Origin: Lachnospiraceae bacterium
GTDB taxonomy: Bacteria > Bacillota > Clostridia > Lachnospirales > Lachnospiraceae
Length of the DNA: 64,000 nt
Assembly: GCA_017428105.1 (NCBI GenBank)
Contig: JAFRRM010000023.1
Coordinates: forward strand, 1 to 64,000
Direction: 5' to 3'
This document shows, piece after piece, positions 49,478 to 57,949 of the stretch (its first letter is position 1; every line of letters starts with the position of its first letter). Both the position numbers and the translations under genes were made by a program. Below the pieces are notes generated by a model. The model was not told where the DNA came from. It saw only the letters and a list, made by a program, of their open reading frames with translations, and made no database searches.

Positions 49478-49523
49478 ATGTTCAGATATGTGGGATAATA
49501 CCACTCATCTGAACATTTGTCAA
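49478..49523 (-). promoter_or_regulatory. Promoter with overlapping perfect operator
   Basis: Minus-strand TTGACA (49518-49523), 17 bp, TATTAT (49495-49500). A perfect 10-bp inverted repeat ATGTTCAGAT / ATCTGAACAT (49478-49487 and 49507-49516), with inner TGG/CCA also pairing, sits one arm between -35 and -10 and the other just past the -10. A bound dimer would block RNA polymerase. It is 16 bp from the start of the winged-helix fusion gene, its probable reader. Confidence 0.85.
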
Positions 49524-49651
49524 GGTTTTTTTGTTCAGTTTTTTCTTTAGTAGGCCCCATATTGAACGGTTATTTTCAAATTCCCCTTCTTCCCGGAGGA
49601 ACGCATGGTCTCATAACTGAACCCCCCGTTGTTTCATTTATTAATTTTTTC

Positions 49652-49681
49652 TTGACAAACATTACTTTTATAATGTATAAA
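49652..49681 (+). promoter_or_regulatory. Promoter of TAXI-TRAP operon
   Basis: TTGACA, 18 bp, TATAAA, 74 bp before the ATG at 49756. A TATAAT overlaps the spacer at a poor distance. No further gene is seen in 49524-49755. Confidence 0.6.
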
Positions 49682-49755
49682 TGAACATTGTGAAAATTTG
49701 GTAAGCAAAGGCGGCCCGCGGCCGCCGGGTCACCAAAAAAAGAATGGAGGAAACT

Positions 49756-50775
49756 ATGAAAAAGGCAATCGCATTACTGCTCATGCTCTGCATGCTTCTG
49801 TCCCTGGCCGCCTGCGGCGGTTCCGGCTCATCCACCGGAAAAACGGAAAGCGGACAGGCTTCCGAGATCAAGGGCCTGACCGATGAAGAACGCAAGAATG
49901 AGTTCATCACGGTCGGCACCGGCCCCACTTCCGGCATCTACTTCCCGATCGGCGGCGCTTTCGCCACCGCCCTGAAGGACTACGGTTATCAGACCTCTGC
50001 CGAAGCCACCAACGCAACGGGGCAAAACATCCAGAACATTTTGAAGGGCGACTGCGAGATCGCGATCGCCATGCAGGATGCCGTCATGCAGGCCTATACC
50101 GGGACCGGCGCCTATGAAGGCAAGGAGCCCGCGACCGACCTGCGCGCGCTGATGCGCCTGTGGCCGAACTACGTGCAGCTCGTCACCACGGCCAACACCG
50201 GCATCAAGAGCGTGAGCGACCTGCGCGGCAAGCGCGTCGGCGTCGGCGCTTCGAACTCCGGCGTGGAGATCAACGCCCGCATGATCCTGGCCGCCTACGG
50301 CATCACCTATGATGACATCACCCCCGACTACCTTGCTTACGGCGAAGCCATCGACAACATGAAGAACGGCCAGTGCGACGCCGTGTTCGTGACCTCCGGC
50401 CTGCCGAACGCGACCGTCATGGAACTCGGCGTCCAGTATGACATGGTCATCGTCCCGATCGACGGCGAAGGCCGTGACAAACTGGTCTCCGAATATCCTT
50501 ACTACGCCAAGAGTGTGATCCCGGCGAACACCTACAACAACAAGGAAGACGTGGAAGGCGTTTTCGTGTACAACATCATGCTGGTCCGCAAGGATCTGAG
50601 CGACAAGATGGTCTATGACATCCTGGAAGGCGTGTTCAAGAACATCAGCACGATCAAAGCCTCTCACAACGCCGCCGACAAGAACATCGACATCTCCTTC
50701 GGTATCAGCGATATCCAGCTTCCGCTACATCCCGGTGCGGAGCAGTTCTGGAAAGACAACGGCTACGGCAAATAA
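49756..50775 (+). CDS. TAXI family TRAP solute-binding lipoprotein
   Basis: 339 residues from the ATG at 49756 (GGAGG upstream). Lipoprotein signal ending SLAAC (Cys~21). The TAXI pattern is clear: FITVGTGPTSGIYFPIGGAFATAL, SAEATNATGQNIQNILKGDCEIAIAMQDA and LRGKRVGVGASNSGVEINARMIL. It captures a small organic acid or amino acid (often glutamate-like) and hands it to the fused permease downstream. First gene of a three-gene operon. Confidence 0.93.
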   Translation: MKKAIALLLMLCMLLSLAACGGSGSSTGKTESGQASEIKGLTDEERKNEFITVGTGPTSGIYFPIGGAFATALKDYGYQTSAEATNATGQNIQNILKGDCEIAIAMQDAVMQAYTGTGAYEGKEPATDLRALMRLWPNYVQLVTTANTGIKSVSDLRGKRVGVGASNSGVEINARMILAAYGITYDDITPDYLAYGEAIDNMKNGQCDAVFVTSGLPNATVMELGVQYDMVIVPIDGEGRDKLVSEYPYYAKSVIPANTYNNKEDVEGVFVYNIMLVRKDLSDKMVYDILEGVFKNISTIKASHNAADKNIDISFGISDIQLPLHPGAEQFWKDNGYGK

Positions 50776-50796
50776 GCCGCCGTCAGTTTCCGCGCG

Positions 50797-50837
50797 CCGC
50801 GGGAGGCTCCTGAGCCTTCCGCGGCTTCGGTTTTTCA
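50797..50837 (+). terminator. Terminator inside TAXI-TRAP operon
   Basis: Stem CCGCGGGAGGC / GCCTTCCGCGG with a 6-base loop, then CTTCGGTTTTT. It lies 22 bp after the binding-protein stop and 7 bp before DUF1850. It is likely a partial terminator that keeps the binding protein in excess over the permease. Confidence 0.75.
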
Positions 50838-50843
50838 AAAGCA

Positions 50844-51353
50844 ATGTGCAAAAGATTCCGTGGCATATTTCTTGCCGTTATTGCAGCTGCAGCTGCGGGC
50901 GCTTTTGTCTGGTTGGCTTTTTTCGCCCCGACAGGCAGGGTCTTTCAGCTGTATGACCGGGTAAGGGAAACCGTCGTATTTTCCGCGCCGATCGAAACCG
51001 GCGACAAACTGCGTCTGGAGATCGAGCATTCCTTCGAGCATATCCCCTGGTATGAGTTTTATACCGTAAGAGATGACGGCCAGTTCAATCTCGACGCCAT
51101 CGCCGTCGCCGGCTACGGCGCGGGGATCCCCGCGGAGATGGACGTGCCGACCCGCATCGAAGACGGGCTCGTCTGGATGGAAAACATCAACAGTGTCTTC
51201 CCGTATTTTACCTGGATCACATCCGCCACATACATGAAAGGCCTTCAGATAAACGGAAAAGAGGTCTTTGACTTCCGCAGCCTGCCGGACGCCAGCAGGA
51301 TCAAGGGAGAAATCATTACGAAAAGGGGGTATCTGACAGGTGACCGACCTTGA
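50844..51353 (+). CDS. DUF1850 protein of TAXI-TRAP system
   Basis: 169 residues; one N-terminal membrane anchor (about 7-28), then a single extracytoplasmic domain with the DUF1850 look (LEIEHSFEHIPWYEFYTVRDDGQFNLDAIAVAGYGAGIP). DUF1850 genes are regularly found between the TAXI binding protein and the fused permease and are thought to be an accessory part. The stop overlaps the permease start by 14 bp, so the two are coupled. No clear Shine-Dalgarno is visible. Confidence 0.85.
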   Translation: MCKRFRGIFLAVIAAAAAGAFVWLAFFAPTGRVFQLYDRVRETVVFSAPIETGDKLRLEIEHSFEHIPWYEFYTVRDDGQFNLDAIAVAGYGAGIPAEMDVPTRIEDGLVWMENINSVFPYFTWITSATYMKGLQINGKEVFDFRSLPDASRIKGEIITKRGYLTGDRP

Positions 51354-53337
51354 AAAAAACACCGTCGAGACACCGGCTGAAGCAGTGACGCCGGAAGAGT
51401 CCGCCAGCGGTGCGGAGATCATGGAGAAATTTGAAAAAGAATCCCGCACCCGCATCTTTGACGCCAAGTGGCTGAAAACCGTGATCTACGTCCTTTGTCT
51501 CGTGTTCACGCTCTACCATCTGGCCTACGCTTCCGGGATCCGGCTGCTGCAGATGGTCAACATCAAGCACCATGCCATCCACGTCGGCATGATCCTCGTC
51601 CTGGGATTTGCGCTTTATCCCGCGTTCAAAAAGAGCAGCCGCAAGAAGATCGCATGGTATGACTGGATCTTTATCGCGCTGTCCGCCGCCATGCCGATTT
51701 ACGTCTTCATCCGCTACCCAACCTTCATTTCCACCGGTTTTGAGGGCGAAACGGTCGATATCATTTTCGGTACGGTACTGATCATTCTCGTACTGATCTG
51801 CTCCCGCCGGCTGAGCGGCTGGGCGCTGCCGATCCTGTCTGTCATCTTCCTGATCTACGCGCTGTTCGGACGGTCCTTCCCGGGCATTTTCATGCACAGA
51901 GGCTATATCTGGCACCGGATTGTCACGTATCTGACCACGGATATATACGGCATTTACGGAACGTCCATCAAGGTGTCGGCGACCTATATCGTTCTGTTCA
52001 TCATCTTCGGCGAAGTGATGAACAAGTGCGGCATGGGCCAGTTCTTCAATGACATCGCCAACGCGCTCGCCGGCCACACCAAGGGCGGCCCCGCGAAAGT
52101 GGCGGTCCTGGCTTCCGGCTTCCTCGGCTCCATCAACGGCTCCGCGGTCGCCAACGTCGTGACGACGGGTACGTTCACGATCCCGCTGATGAAAAAGACC
52201 GGCTACTCCAAGGAATTCGCCGGTGCCGTCGAAGCAACGGCTTCGGTCGGCGGGCAGCTCCTGCCGCCCATCATGGGCGCGGCGGCCTTCGTGATGGCGG
52301 AAACGCTGGGCGTGAAGTACGGCCTGATCATCAAGGCCGCGGTCATCCCCGCCCTCATCTACTACCTCGGCATCATCATCCAGGTGCAGATGCGCGCGAC
52401 CAAGGACCATCTGAACGGCCTGCCGAAAGAACTGATGCCCAAGGTCGGGAAGGTCATGAAGGAAAGAGGCCATCTGCTCATCCCGATCATCTTCCTGCTG
52501 TACATGCTGATTTTCAGCGGCGTAACGGTCATCCGCAGCGCTTTCTGGACGATCATCGTCACCATCGTGGTCGCCGAACTCCGCCCGATCAGCCGCATGA
52601 GCCTGAAGGATATCTGCGATGCGTTCGTGGCAGGCGCCAAATCGACGGTTTCCGTGGCCATGGCCTGCGCCTGCGTCGGCATTATCGTCGGCGTGTGCGG
52701 CATGACCGGTTTCGCGCTGAACGTGGCGCACGCGATCATCAGCATCGGCGAGCACAGCCTGCTGCTGACCCTGCTCTTTACGATGGTCACCTGCATGATC
52801 CTCGGCATGGGCCTGCCGTCCATCCCGTCGTACCTTATCACCGCCACCATTGCGGCGCCTGCCCTGGTCGAACTGGGACAGCCCGAGATCGCGGCGCATA
52901 TGTTCTGCTTCTACTTCGCGATGTTCGCGAACCTGACGCCGCCGGTCGCGCTGGCTTCCTTTGCGGCGGCAGGTCTGTCGGGAGGCAGTCCGATGAAGAC
53001 GGGCTGGCAGTCGGTCCGGCTTGCCCTGGCCGGCTTCATCGTGCCGTTTATGTTCGTCTACAATAAAGCCCTGCTGCTGGAAGGCGTCACGCTGATCACC
53101 GGCGTCCAGGTCGTAATCACCGCCTGTGCCGGCGTCGTCCTGATCGCGGCAGCGGTGGAAGGCTATTTACTGGGACGGATGAACATCGTCCTGCGCGTGA
53201 TCGCCGGCGTCGGCGCGTTCCTGCTGATCGACAGCCGTCTGGTGACGGATATCGCGGGCGTCGTCTGCCTGGCCGTCATCCTTCTGTCGCAGAAGTTCAT
53301 CTTCAACAAACAGAAACCAGAAGCAAAAGCGGCATAG
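51340..53337 (+). CDS. TRAP transporter fused permease (DctMQ)
   Basis: 665 residues starting with GTG (GGGGG and AGG upstream). Small-subunit (DctQ-like) helices occupy the first ~170 residues, the large DctM part the rest, about 16-18 membrane segments in all. LASGFLGSINGSAVANVVTTGTFTIPLMKKTGY and MGLPSIPSYLITATIAAPAL are characteristic. It carries the TAXI ligand with sodium. Operon with the binding protein and DUF1850. Confidence 0.92.
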   Translation: MTDLEKNTVETPAEAVTPEESASGAEIMEKFEKESRTRIFDAKWLKTVIYVLCLVFTLYHLAYASGIRLLQMVNIKHHAIHVGMILVLGFALYPAFKKSSRKKIAWYDWIFIALSAAMPIYVFIRYPTFISTGFEGETVDIIFGTVLIILVLICSRRLSGWALPILSVIFLIYALFGRSFPGIFMHRGYIWHRIVTYLTTDIYGIYGTSIKVSATYIVLFIIFGEVMNKCGMGQFFNDIANALAGHTKGGPAKVAVLASGFLGSINGSAVANVVTTGTFTIPLMKKTGYSKEFAGAVEATASVGGQLLPPIMGAAAFVMAETLGVKYGLIIKAAVIPALIYYLGIIIQVQMRATKDHLNGLPKELMPKVGKVMKERGHLLIPIIFLLYMLIFSGVTVIRSAFWTIIVTIVVAELRPISRMSLKDICDAFVAGAKSTVSVAMACACVGIIVGVCGMTGFALNVAHAIISIGEHSLLLTLLFTMVTCMILGMGLPSIPSYLITATIAAPALVELGQPEIAAHMFCFYFAMFANLTPPVALASFAAAGLSGGSPMKTGWQSVRLALAGFIVPFMFVYNKALLLEGVTLITGVQVVITACAGVVLIAAAVEGYLLGRMNIVLRVIAGVGAFLLIDSRLVTDIAGVVCLAVILLSQKFIFNKQKPEAKAA

Positions 53338-53359
53338 CAACGTTTGATCCGCAATATAA

Positions 53360-53412
53360 GACCGCACAGGTATTCCTGATCTGAGAACAGGATCCCTGCG
53401 CGGTCCTTTTTT
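53360..53412 (+). terminator. Terminator of TAXI-TRAP operon
   Basis: Stem GACCGCACAGG / CCTGCGCGGTC (one mismatch) with an inner CTGAT/GAACAGG hairpin, then CTTTTTT. It may also serve the convergent licD gene. Confidence 0.8.
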
Positions 53413-53424
53413 AATTGCTCTGAC

Positions 53425-54345
53425 TCAGTTATTCCGTACGCCGTGCTCCGCCAGCACCTCCTGATACGGCCGGTCCGGGTCGAAAATGAATTCCAGGTGG
53501 CCGCTGTCACGGACACCTCCGGGCGGAGGGGACATGTAATCGCCGTATTCGCGGGCCAGGAAGTCATCGTATCCCGCGGGGACGGGGAGGAGGATGCCTT
53601 CGAAGGGGAGCAGGACCTGCCGCTCCAGGTCTGCTTTCGGAAAATAGTTGCTGGGATAAGCATCCACGGTGATCACGGCATGAGAAACGAATGCGGTCTC
53701 CCGGCCTTCGAAGCTGCGGGCCAGGCGGTCGATCTCCTTCCAGTTTTCATACGGATCGCGGCCGGACCAGCTGTCCGCGCGGGCCTGCTCCTCCGGGGAA
53801 AGGTGCGGATGGGAGCGGCGCATATAGGCGGAGTTGTCGCGGCAAAGCGCCATGATCCGGTGATAGAGGGGCTCTCCCTCTTCCGGGACCCAGGGGTCGA
53901 GTGGAAAGATATCGGCCATCACGCCCTGGTTCATGGGCTGATACATGAAGGAAGGCGTCGCAGCCGTGGTATGGCTGTTGCGCAGTTTGGCAAAGCTGTA
54001 GAAATAGCCCGGGTCGGTGTCAGGGGTCTGCAGGAAATAAGGGGCTTCAAACCATTCCGGATGCGCCAGCAGTTCTTCGTAATCCGCGCGGGGCATGGCG
54101 ATGTCGATGTCGTCATCCCAGGGGATGAAGCCTTGATGGCGCACGGCGCCCAGCAGGGAGCCGCCCACCAGGAAGCAGGTCAGGCCGCGGGCGCGGCAGG
54201 TCTCGTACAGCGTACGCGCCAGATCCAGTTCCACCAGCCAGAGTTTCTTCCGCCAGGTCTCCACGGGGAAGTCCCAGCGCACGTCGGGCGCCAGCCAGGT
54301 CCTGTCCCAGCCCATTTTCCGCAGGATGCGCGTGGTTTCTTTCAT
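53425..54345 (-). CDS. LicD family phosphotransferase
   Basis: 306 residues, cytoplasmic. The LicD signature is present: LVGGSLLGAVRHQGFIPWDDDIDIAMPRADYEE (nucleotidyltransferase-fold metal aspartates). LicD proteins attach phosphocholine or similar phospho-alcohols from a CDP donor to surface sugars or teichoic acids. The LicC-like nucleotidyltransferase at 48553 could make the donor. It overlaps the CPBP protease gene by four bases. Confidence 0.92.
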   Translation of the reverse strand: MKETTRILRKMGWDRTWLAPDVRWDFPVETWRKKLWLVELDLARTLYETCRARGLTCFLVGGSLLGAVRHQGFIPWDDDIDIAMPRADYEELLAHPEWFEAPYFLQTPDTDPGYFYSFAKLRNSHTTAATPSFMYQPMNQGVMADIFPLDPWVPEEGEPLYHRIMALCRDNSAYMRRSHPHLSPEEQARADSWSGRDPYENWKEIDRLARSFEGRETAFVSHAVITVDAYPSNYFPKADLERQVLLPFEGILLPVPAGYDDFLAREYGDYMSPPPGGVRDSGHLEFIFDPDRPYQEVLAEHGVRNN

Positions 54346-55136
54346 TTCTTCTTCCCCAGTTTCAGGAACGGCTTGCCGCGCAGGATCAGGCCGCCCCGGC
54401 GGGTGATGACCGCCGCGCTCACCGCAAAGAACAGGGCCGTCAGGATCAGGTCCAGGCCGCCCTGCCTGACCAGAAAACGGTCCTTCACCGCCACCCAGAG
54501 TTCGGGCAGCTGCTGGGAAGCGTTGATCAGGGCATGGATCAGGATCACGAGGAGCAGGCTCCCGCTCCGGGTATAGATCGTCTGCAGGAACAGGGCCGTC
54601 AGCGTGGCGAAGGCCGCCTGCAGGATGACCGATCCCGGGTCCGACGTGAGCAGGTTCACCAGATGCATCGCCCCGAACGTCACCGCGACGGCCAGGAAAT
54701 CCCGCGCCTTGTATTTGCCCTCTTCCTCAAACAGGAGGCGGCCCCAGAGACGGAACACGCATTCCTCCCAGAAAGCGGTCAGGCCGATGCCGAGCAGCGT
54801 GACGCCGATCTGTTCCGGGCCGGGCGTCAGGGAGACCGGGCCCAGGCGGAACGCCAGGTAAACAGCGGGCGCGATCAGCGAGATCAGGATCAGCCAGGGG
54901 AGCAGCGGCCGGTTCCGCAGCGGGATGCGGGCGGCTCGGCCGGCCAGCAGGAGCGCGCCGACGCCGGCCAGGGCTTTCGCGCCCAGAGAGAGCGGCGGCA
55001 GGCCGTTGTTCCGGTCCAGGAGGGCGGCGCCCGTCACTAACAGCGTGGCCGCCAGGCAGAACAGGAAATAGGCGCCCAGCCTTCTGCCCTCCGGCAGGCC
55101 GCGCATTTCTTCCAGAAAGTTTTTCTTCATGATCAT
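54342..55136 (-). CDS. CPBP family intramembrane protease
   Basis: 264 residues, eight hydrophobic segments. The CPBP (Abi/Rce1-type) motifs are WEECVFRLWG (EExxxR, motif 1), FGAMHLVNLL (motif 2, FxxxH) and ILIHALINASQ (motif 3, HxxxN). It would cleave substrates within the membrane. It overlaps licD by four bases, which suggests a shared task at the cell surface. Confidence 0.9.
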   Translation of the reverse strand: MIMKKNFLEEMRGLPEGRRLGAYFLFCLAATLLVTGAALLDRNNGLPPLSLGAKALAGVGALLLAGRAARIPLRNRPLLPWLILISLIAPAVYLAFRLGPVSLTPGPEQIGVTLLGIGLTAFWEECVFRLWGRLLFEEEGKYKARDFLAVAVTFGAMHLVNLLTSDPGSVILQAAFATLTALFLQTIYTRSGSLLLVILIHALINASQQLPELWVAVKDRFLVRQGGLDLILTALFFAVSAAVITRRGGLILRGKPFLKLGKKK

Positions 55137-55188
55137 CCTTTACGGTCACAGGGACGCGCCCTGCTTTCCGTTATGACAGAATTCTTGT

Positions 55189-56703
55189 TCAGACCGTCGC
55201 CCGGTCCCGGACCAGTTCCAGACGGCGCACCGCCTGTCCGATCTGCCGGGCCGTATCGCCCGCGGTCATGGCCGTGGGGCCCGTTTCGAGTTCCGCGCGT
55301 TCACCGGCCATGCCGCACAGATAAGCACCGGCGGCGGCCAGCTTCGGAAGGCTTCCCTCGCCGTAGCCCAGCAGGGCCGCCAGGACGCCGGAAAGGACGT
55401 CGCCGCTGCCTGCGGTCGCCATGCCGGGACAGCCCCGGTCCGTGATCCAGGTCTCGGTGCCGTCGGTCACCACGGTGCCGCTGCCCTTTAAGAGGACCGT
55501 GCAGCGCCATTTCTCCGCCAGCTCTTTCGCGCGGCGGAGCGGTTCCCGTTCGATCTCCGCCGCCGGGACGCCCAGCAGGCGGGAGGCTTCTCCCAGATGG
55601 GGCGTCAGCAGGACCTGCGCCCGGGAAGCGTTCAGCGCTGCGGGCCCCAGTTCGGACAGGGCAAAGAGCCCGTCCGCGTCGATGACCAGGCGGCCGTCAA
55701 AATGCTCCAGTGCATAGGCGAGCGCCGGCTTCACCGCTTCGCCGCGGCCGATCCCCATCCCGAAGGACAGGGTCTTCACGCGCTGCAGCAGCGCAGCCCA
55801 CTCTTCCTCCGCAAAGGCCAGTTCGCCCGCGGCATTCTCCGAAAGGGGGAACAGCGTGCTTTCCAGCACGTGCGGCGCGATCAGGGGGCACAGGCTGCGG
55901 GGCGCGGCCGCCACCGCCACTCCGGCGCCGCTGCGCATCGCCGCGCAGGCCATCGCCGCCAGCCGGGGGGCTCCGCTGTAGGGCAGTGAACCGCCGGCCA
56001 GGCCCGCGTAGCCGTATTTTCCTTTGTGGGACCAATGCGCCCGCCGGGGGATGCAGGCCGCCGCATCCGTCTCTTCCATCAGGCAGGCGTCGGTCTGCAG
56101 CGGCGGGATCCCGATGTCTTCGCAGAACAGTTCGCCCCGCACGTCGCGCGCCCGGCCCAGGAAATGGCCCGGCTTCAGTGACCCGACGGCGATCGTCCGG
56201 TCCGCCTTCACCGCGCACTCTCCCAGTCCGCTGTCGCCCGAGAGGCCGCTGGGGATGTCTACGGACACGAGAAACGCGCCGCTGGCGTTCATCTGCCGGA
56301 TGGCGTCCGCGTACGTTTCCCGCGGCGCTCCGGCAGATCCGGTGCCCAGCAGGCAGTCCGCCAGCGAATCGAAACCGCTCAGATCCGTGCCCGGCTCATA
56401 CGGCACGAGCGGGATCTGCCGCTCCCGGCACTGCGCGCGGTAATACGCCCCGTCCTCCGAAACCCGTTCGGACAGGGTGAAGACCGTGACGTCCAGGCCG
56501 CGCGCCTCCAGTAGCAGCGCCAGCGCGTAGCCGTCGCCGCCGTTGCCGCCGCTCCCGCACAGGATCGCCGTACGGCCGCGGAATCCTCCGTGTTTCAGAA
56601 CAGCTGCCGCCGCCCGGCCCATCAGGACCCGGCCCGGCGTCCCCGCCGCAATGCACGCGGCGTCGCTGTCCCGCATGGTTTTTACGGATACGATCTCCCG
56701 CAT
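55189..56703 (-). CDS. nnrDE: Bifunctional NAD(P)HX epimerase/dehydratase
   Basis: 504 residues, fusion of both repair enzymes. The N-terminal epimerase (NnrE, YjeF_N) has ILCGSGGNGGDGYALALLL and VDIPSGLSGDSG. The C-terminal ADP-dependent dehydratase (NnrD) has VIDADGLFALSE, LLTPHLGEASRLLG and TAGSGDVLSGVLAALLGYGE. Together they restore damaged hydrated NAD(P)H. It starts three bases after the mscS-type gene stop. Confidence 0.95.
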   Translation of the reverse strand: MREIVSVKTMRDSDAACIAAGTPGRVLMGRAAAAVLKHGGFRGRTAILCGSGGNGGDGYALALLLEARGLDVTVFTLSERVSEDGAYYRAQCRERQIPLVPYEPGTDLSGFDSLADCLLGTGSAGAPRETYADAIRQMNASGAFLVSVDIPSGLSGDSGLGECAVKADRTIAVGSLKPGHFLGRARDVRGELFCEDIGIPPLQTDACLMEETDAAACIPRRAHWSHKGKYGYAGLAGGSLPYSGAPRLAAMACAAMRSGAGVAVAAAPRSLCPLIAPHVLESTLFPLSENAAGELAFAEEEWAALLQRVKTLSFGMGIGRGEAVKPALAYALEHFDGRLVIDADGLFALSELGPAALNASRAQVLLTPHLGEASRLLGVPAAEIEREPLRRAKELAEKWRCTVLLKGSGTVVTDGTETWITDRGCPGMATAGSGDVLSGVLAALLGYGEGSLPKLAAAGAYLCGMAGERAELETGPTAMTAGDTARQIGQAVRRLELVRDRATV

Positions 56704-56706
56704 GGA

Positions 56707-57522
56707 TCAGGCCTGGTGCAGATGCACGTCCACCTGCTGGCGCGGCATCGCGATGCCGGCCGCCTGCAGTTCGTTCTTGGCGTTCTCCAGCACGTCGAAA
56801 TACACGTCCCAGTAATTCGCGGTGGCCGTCCAGGCGCGGCAGGTCAGTTCCACGTTGCCGCCGCTCTGCGTGCAGACGCGGGCAAAGGGAGCCGGATCCT
56901 TCAGGACCTTTTCGTTCTTCTCCATCACGGCCTGCAGGATCTCCTTCGCCTTGTTGAAATCGCTGCCGTAGGCAATGGCAAAGGTATGGTCCACCCGGCG
57001 GATGTCTTTTTCGGAATAGTTGATGATATTGCTGGCGGACGCGCTGCCGTTCGGGATATACACGACACGGTTGTCCACCGTGACCAGTTTGGTGCTGACC
57101 AGGTTGATCGCTTCCACCGTACCGGCCTGTCCGGCCACTTCCACGTAATCATCCACCCGGTACGGGCGCGTCACCAGGAGCAGCACGCCGCCGGCGATGT
57201 TGCCCAGCGCGCCGTTCACGGCCAGACCGACCATGACGCCCAGGGAGGCGATCAGCGCGGCCACGCCGCTCGTGTCGATCCCCAGATATCCCACCAGCGC
57301 CAGGACCACGAGGCACTTGGCCAGGGCTTTGCCGGCGCTGACGAACGTCTTGACCAGCGTCTTATCCAGTTTGCCGGATCCTTCCAGCTTCTTTCCGATC
57401 TTTTTTCCGATCTTATTGATCACCTTGAACGCGATCCAGAGGATGATCAGCGCGATCAGAATCTTGATTCCCGTATTGGTCACCCAGCCGAGGACCGTAT
57501 TGCCCAGTTCTTTCCAGTTCAT
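56707..57522 (-). CDS. mscS: Small-conductance mechanosensitive channel
   Basis: 271 residues, three membrane helices (first ~20-37; second ~70-85; third, the pore helix, IASLGVMVGLAVNGALGNIAGGVLLLVTRPYRVDD, with Gly/Ala packing and the family signature). The C-terminal beta domain follows (VEAINLVSTKLVTVDNRVVYIPNG). It releases solutes upon hypo-osmotic shock. Together with MscL at 46928 it gives both channel types in this window. Confidence 0.94.
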   Translation of the reverse strand: MNWKELGNTVLGWVTNTGIKILIALIILWIAFKVINKIGKKIGKKLEGSGKLDKTLVKTFVSAGKALAKCLVVLALVGYLGIDTSGVAALIASLGVMVGLAVNGALGNIAGGVLLLVTRPYRVDDYVEVAGQAGTVEAINLVSTKLVTVDNRVVYIPNGSASASNIINYSEKDIRRVDHTFAIAYGSDFNKAKEILQAVMEKNEKVLKDPAPFARVCTQSGGNVELTCRAWTATANYWDVYFDVLENAKNELQAAGIAMPRQQVDVHLHQA

Positions 57523-57620
57523 TCCGTTTACCTCCCTGTTTACGGCATATTTCCGTATTGTGGTATCGGCTTATATTTTATTCTTTTTTCCGTTTTCCGT
57601 CAATCAGAACCTGCGGGCAT

Positions 57621-57647
57621 CAAAAAAGGGCGGGAAACATCCCGCCC
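57621..57647 (-). terminator. Terminator of ferredoxin gene
   Basis: Minus-strand stem GGGCGGG / CCCGCCC with a 6-base loop, followed by TTTTTTG. Confidence 0.9.
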
Positions 57648-57667
57648 GGCGGTGGTCCGAAGACCGC

Positions 57668-57838
57668 TTACTCTAACTCGATGGTCCCTACAGGGCAGCC
57701 GGCCGCGCAGGCGCCGCACTCGATGCAGGCATCCGGGTTGATCTCATACTTGCCGTCGCCTTCCGCGATCGCGCCCACAGGGCAGGTACCGGCGCAGGCG
57801 CCGCAGGAGATGCAGTCATCACCGATCTTATAAGCCAT
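57668..57838 (-). CDS. 2[4Fe-4S] ferredoxin
   Basis: 56 residues, the classic clostridial size. Two clusters of CxxCxxCxxxCP are visible: CISCGACAGTCPVGAI and CIECGACAAGCPVGTI, with a short spacer (AEGDGKYEINPDA). It carries low-potential electrons in anaerobic metabolism. AAAGGAGGAG precedes the ATG. It is transcribed alone, ended by the terminator at 57621. Confidence 0.97.
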   Translation of the reverse strand: MAYKIGDDCISCGACAGTCPVGAIAEGDGKYEINPDACIECGACAAGCPVGTIELE

Positions 57839-57949
57839 TGTTTACTCCTCCTTTGAAGTTCATTCCCTGGATGTTCCTCTCATCCACGTGCATTATATCA
57901 TAGCATCTTCAGAATGCAATAGCAATTGTTAATTTTTTATCGATATTTT

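Noticed and set aside
51316..52899. 527-codon minus-strand frame opposite the TRAP permease
   Set aside because: Asp/His/Arg/Gly-rich antisense shadow of a clear membrane transporter.
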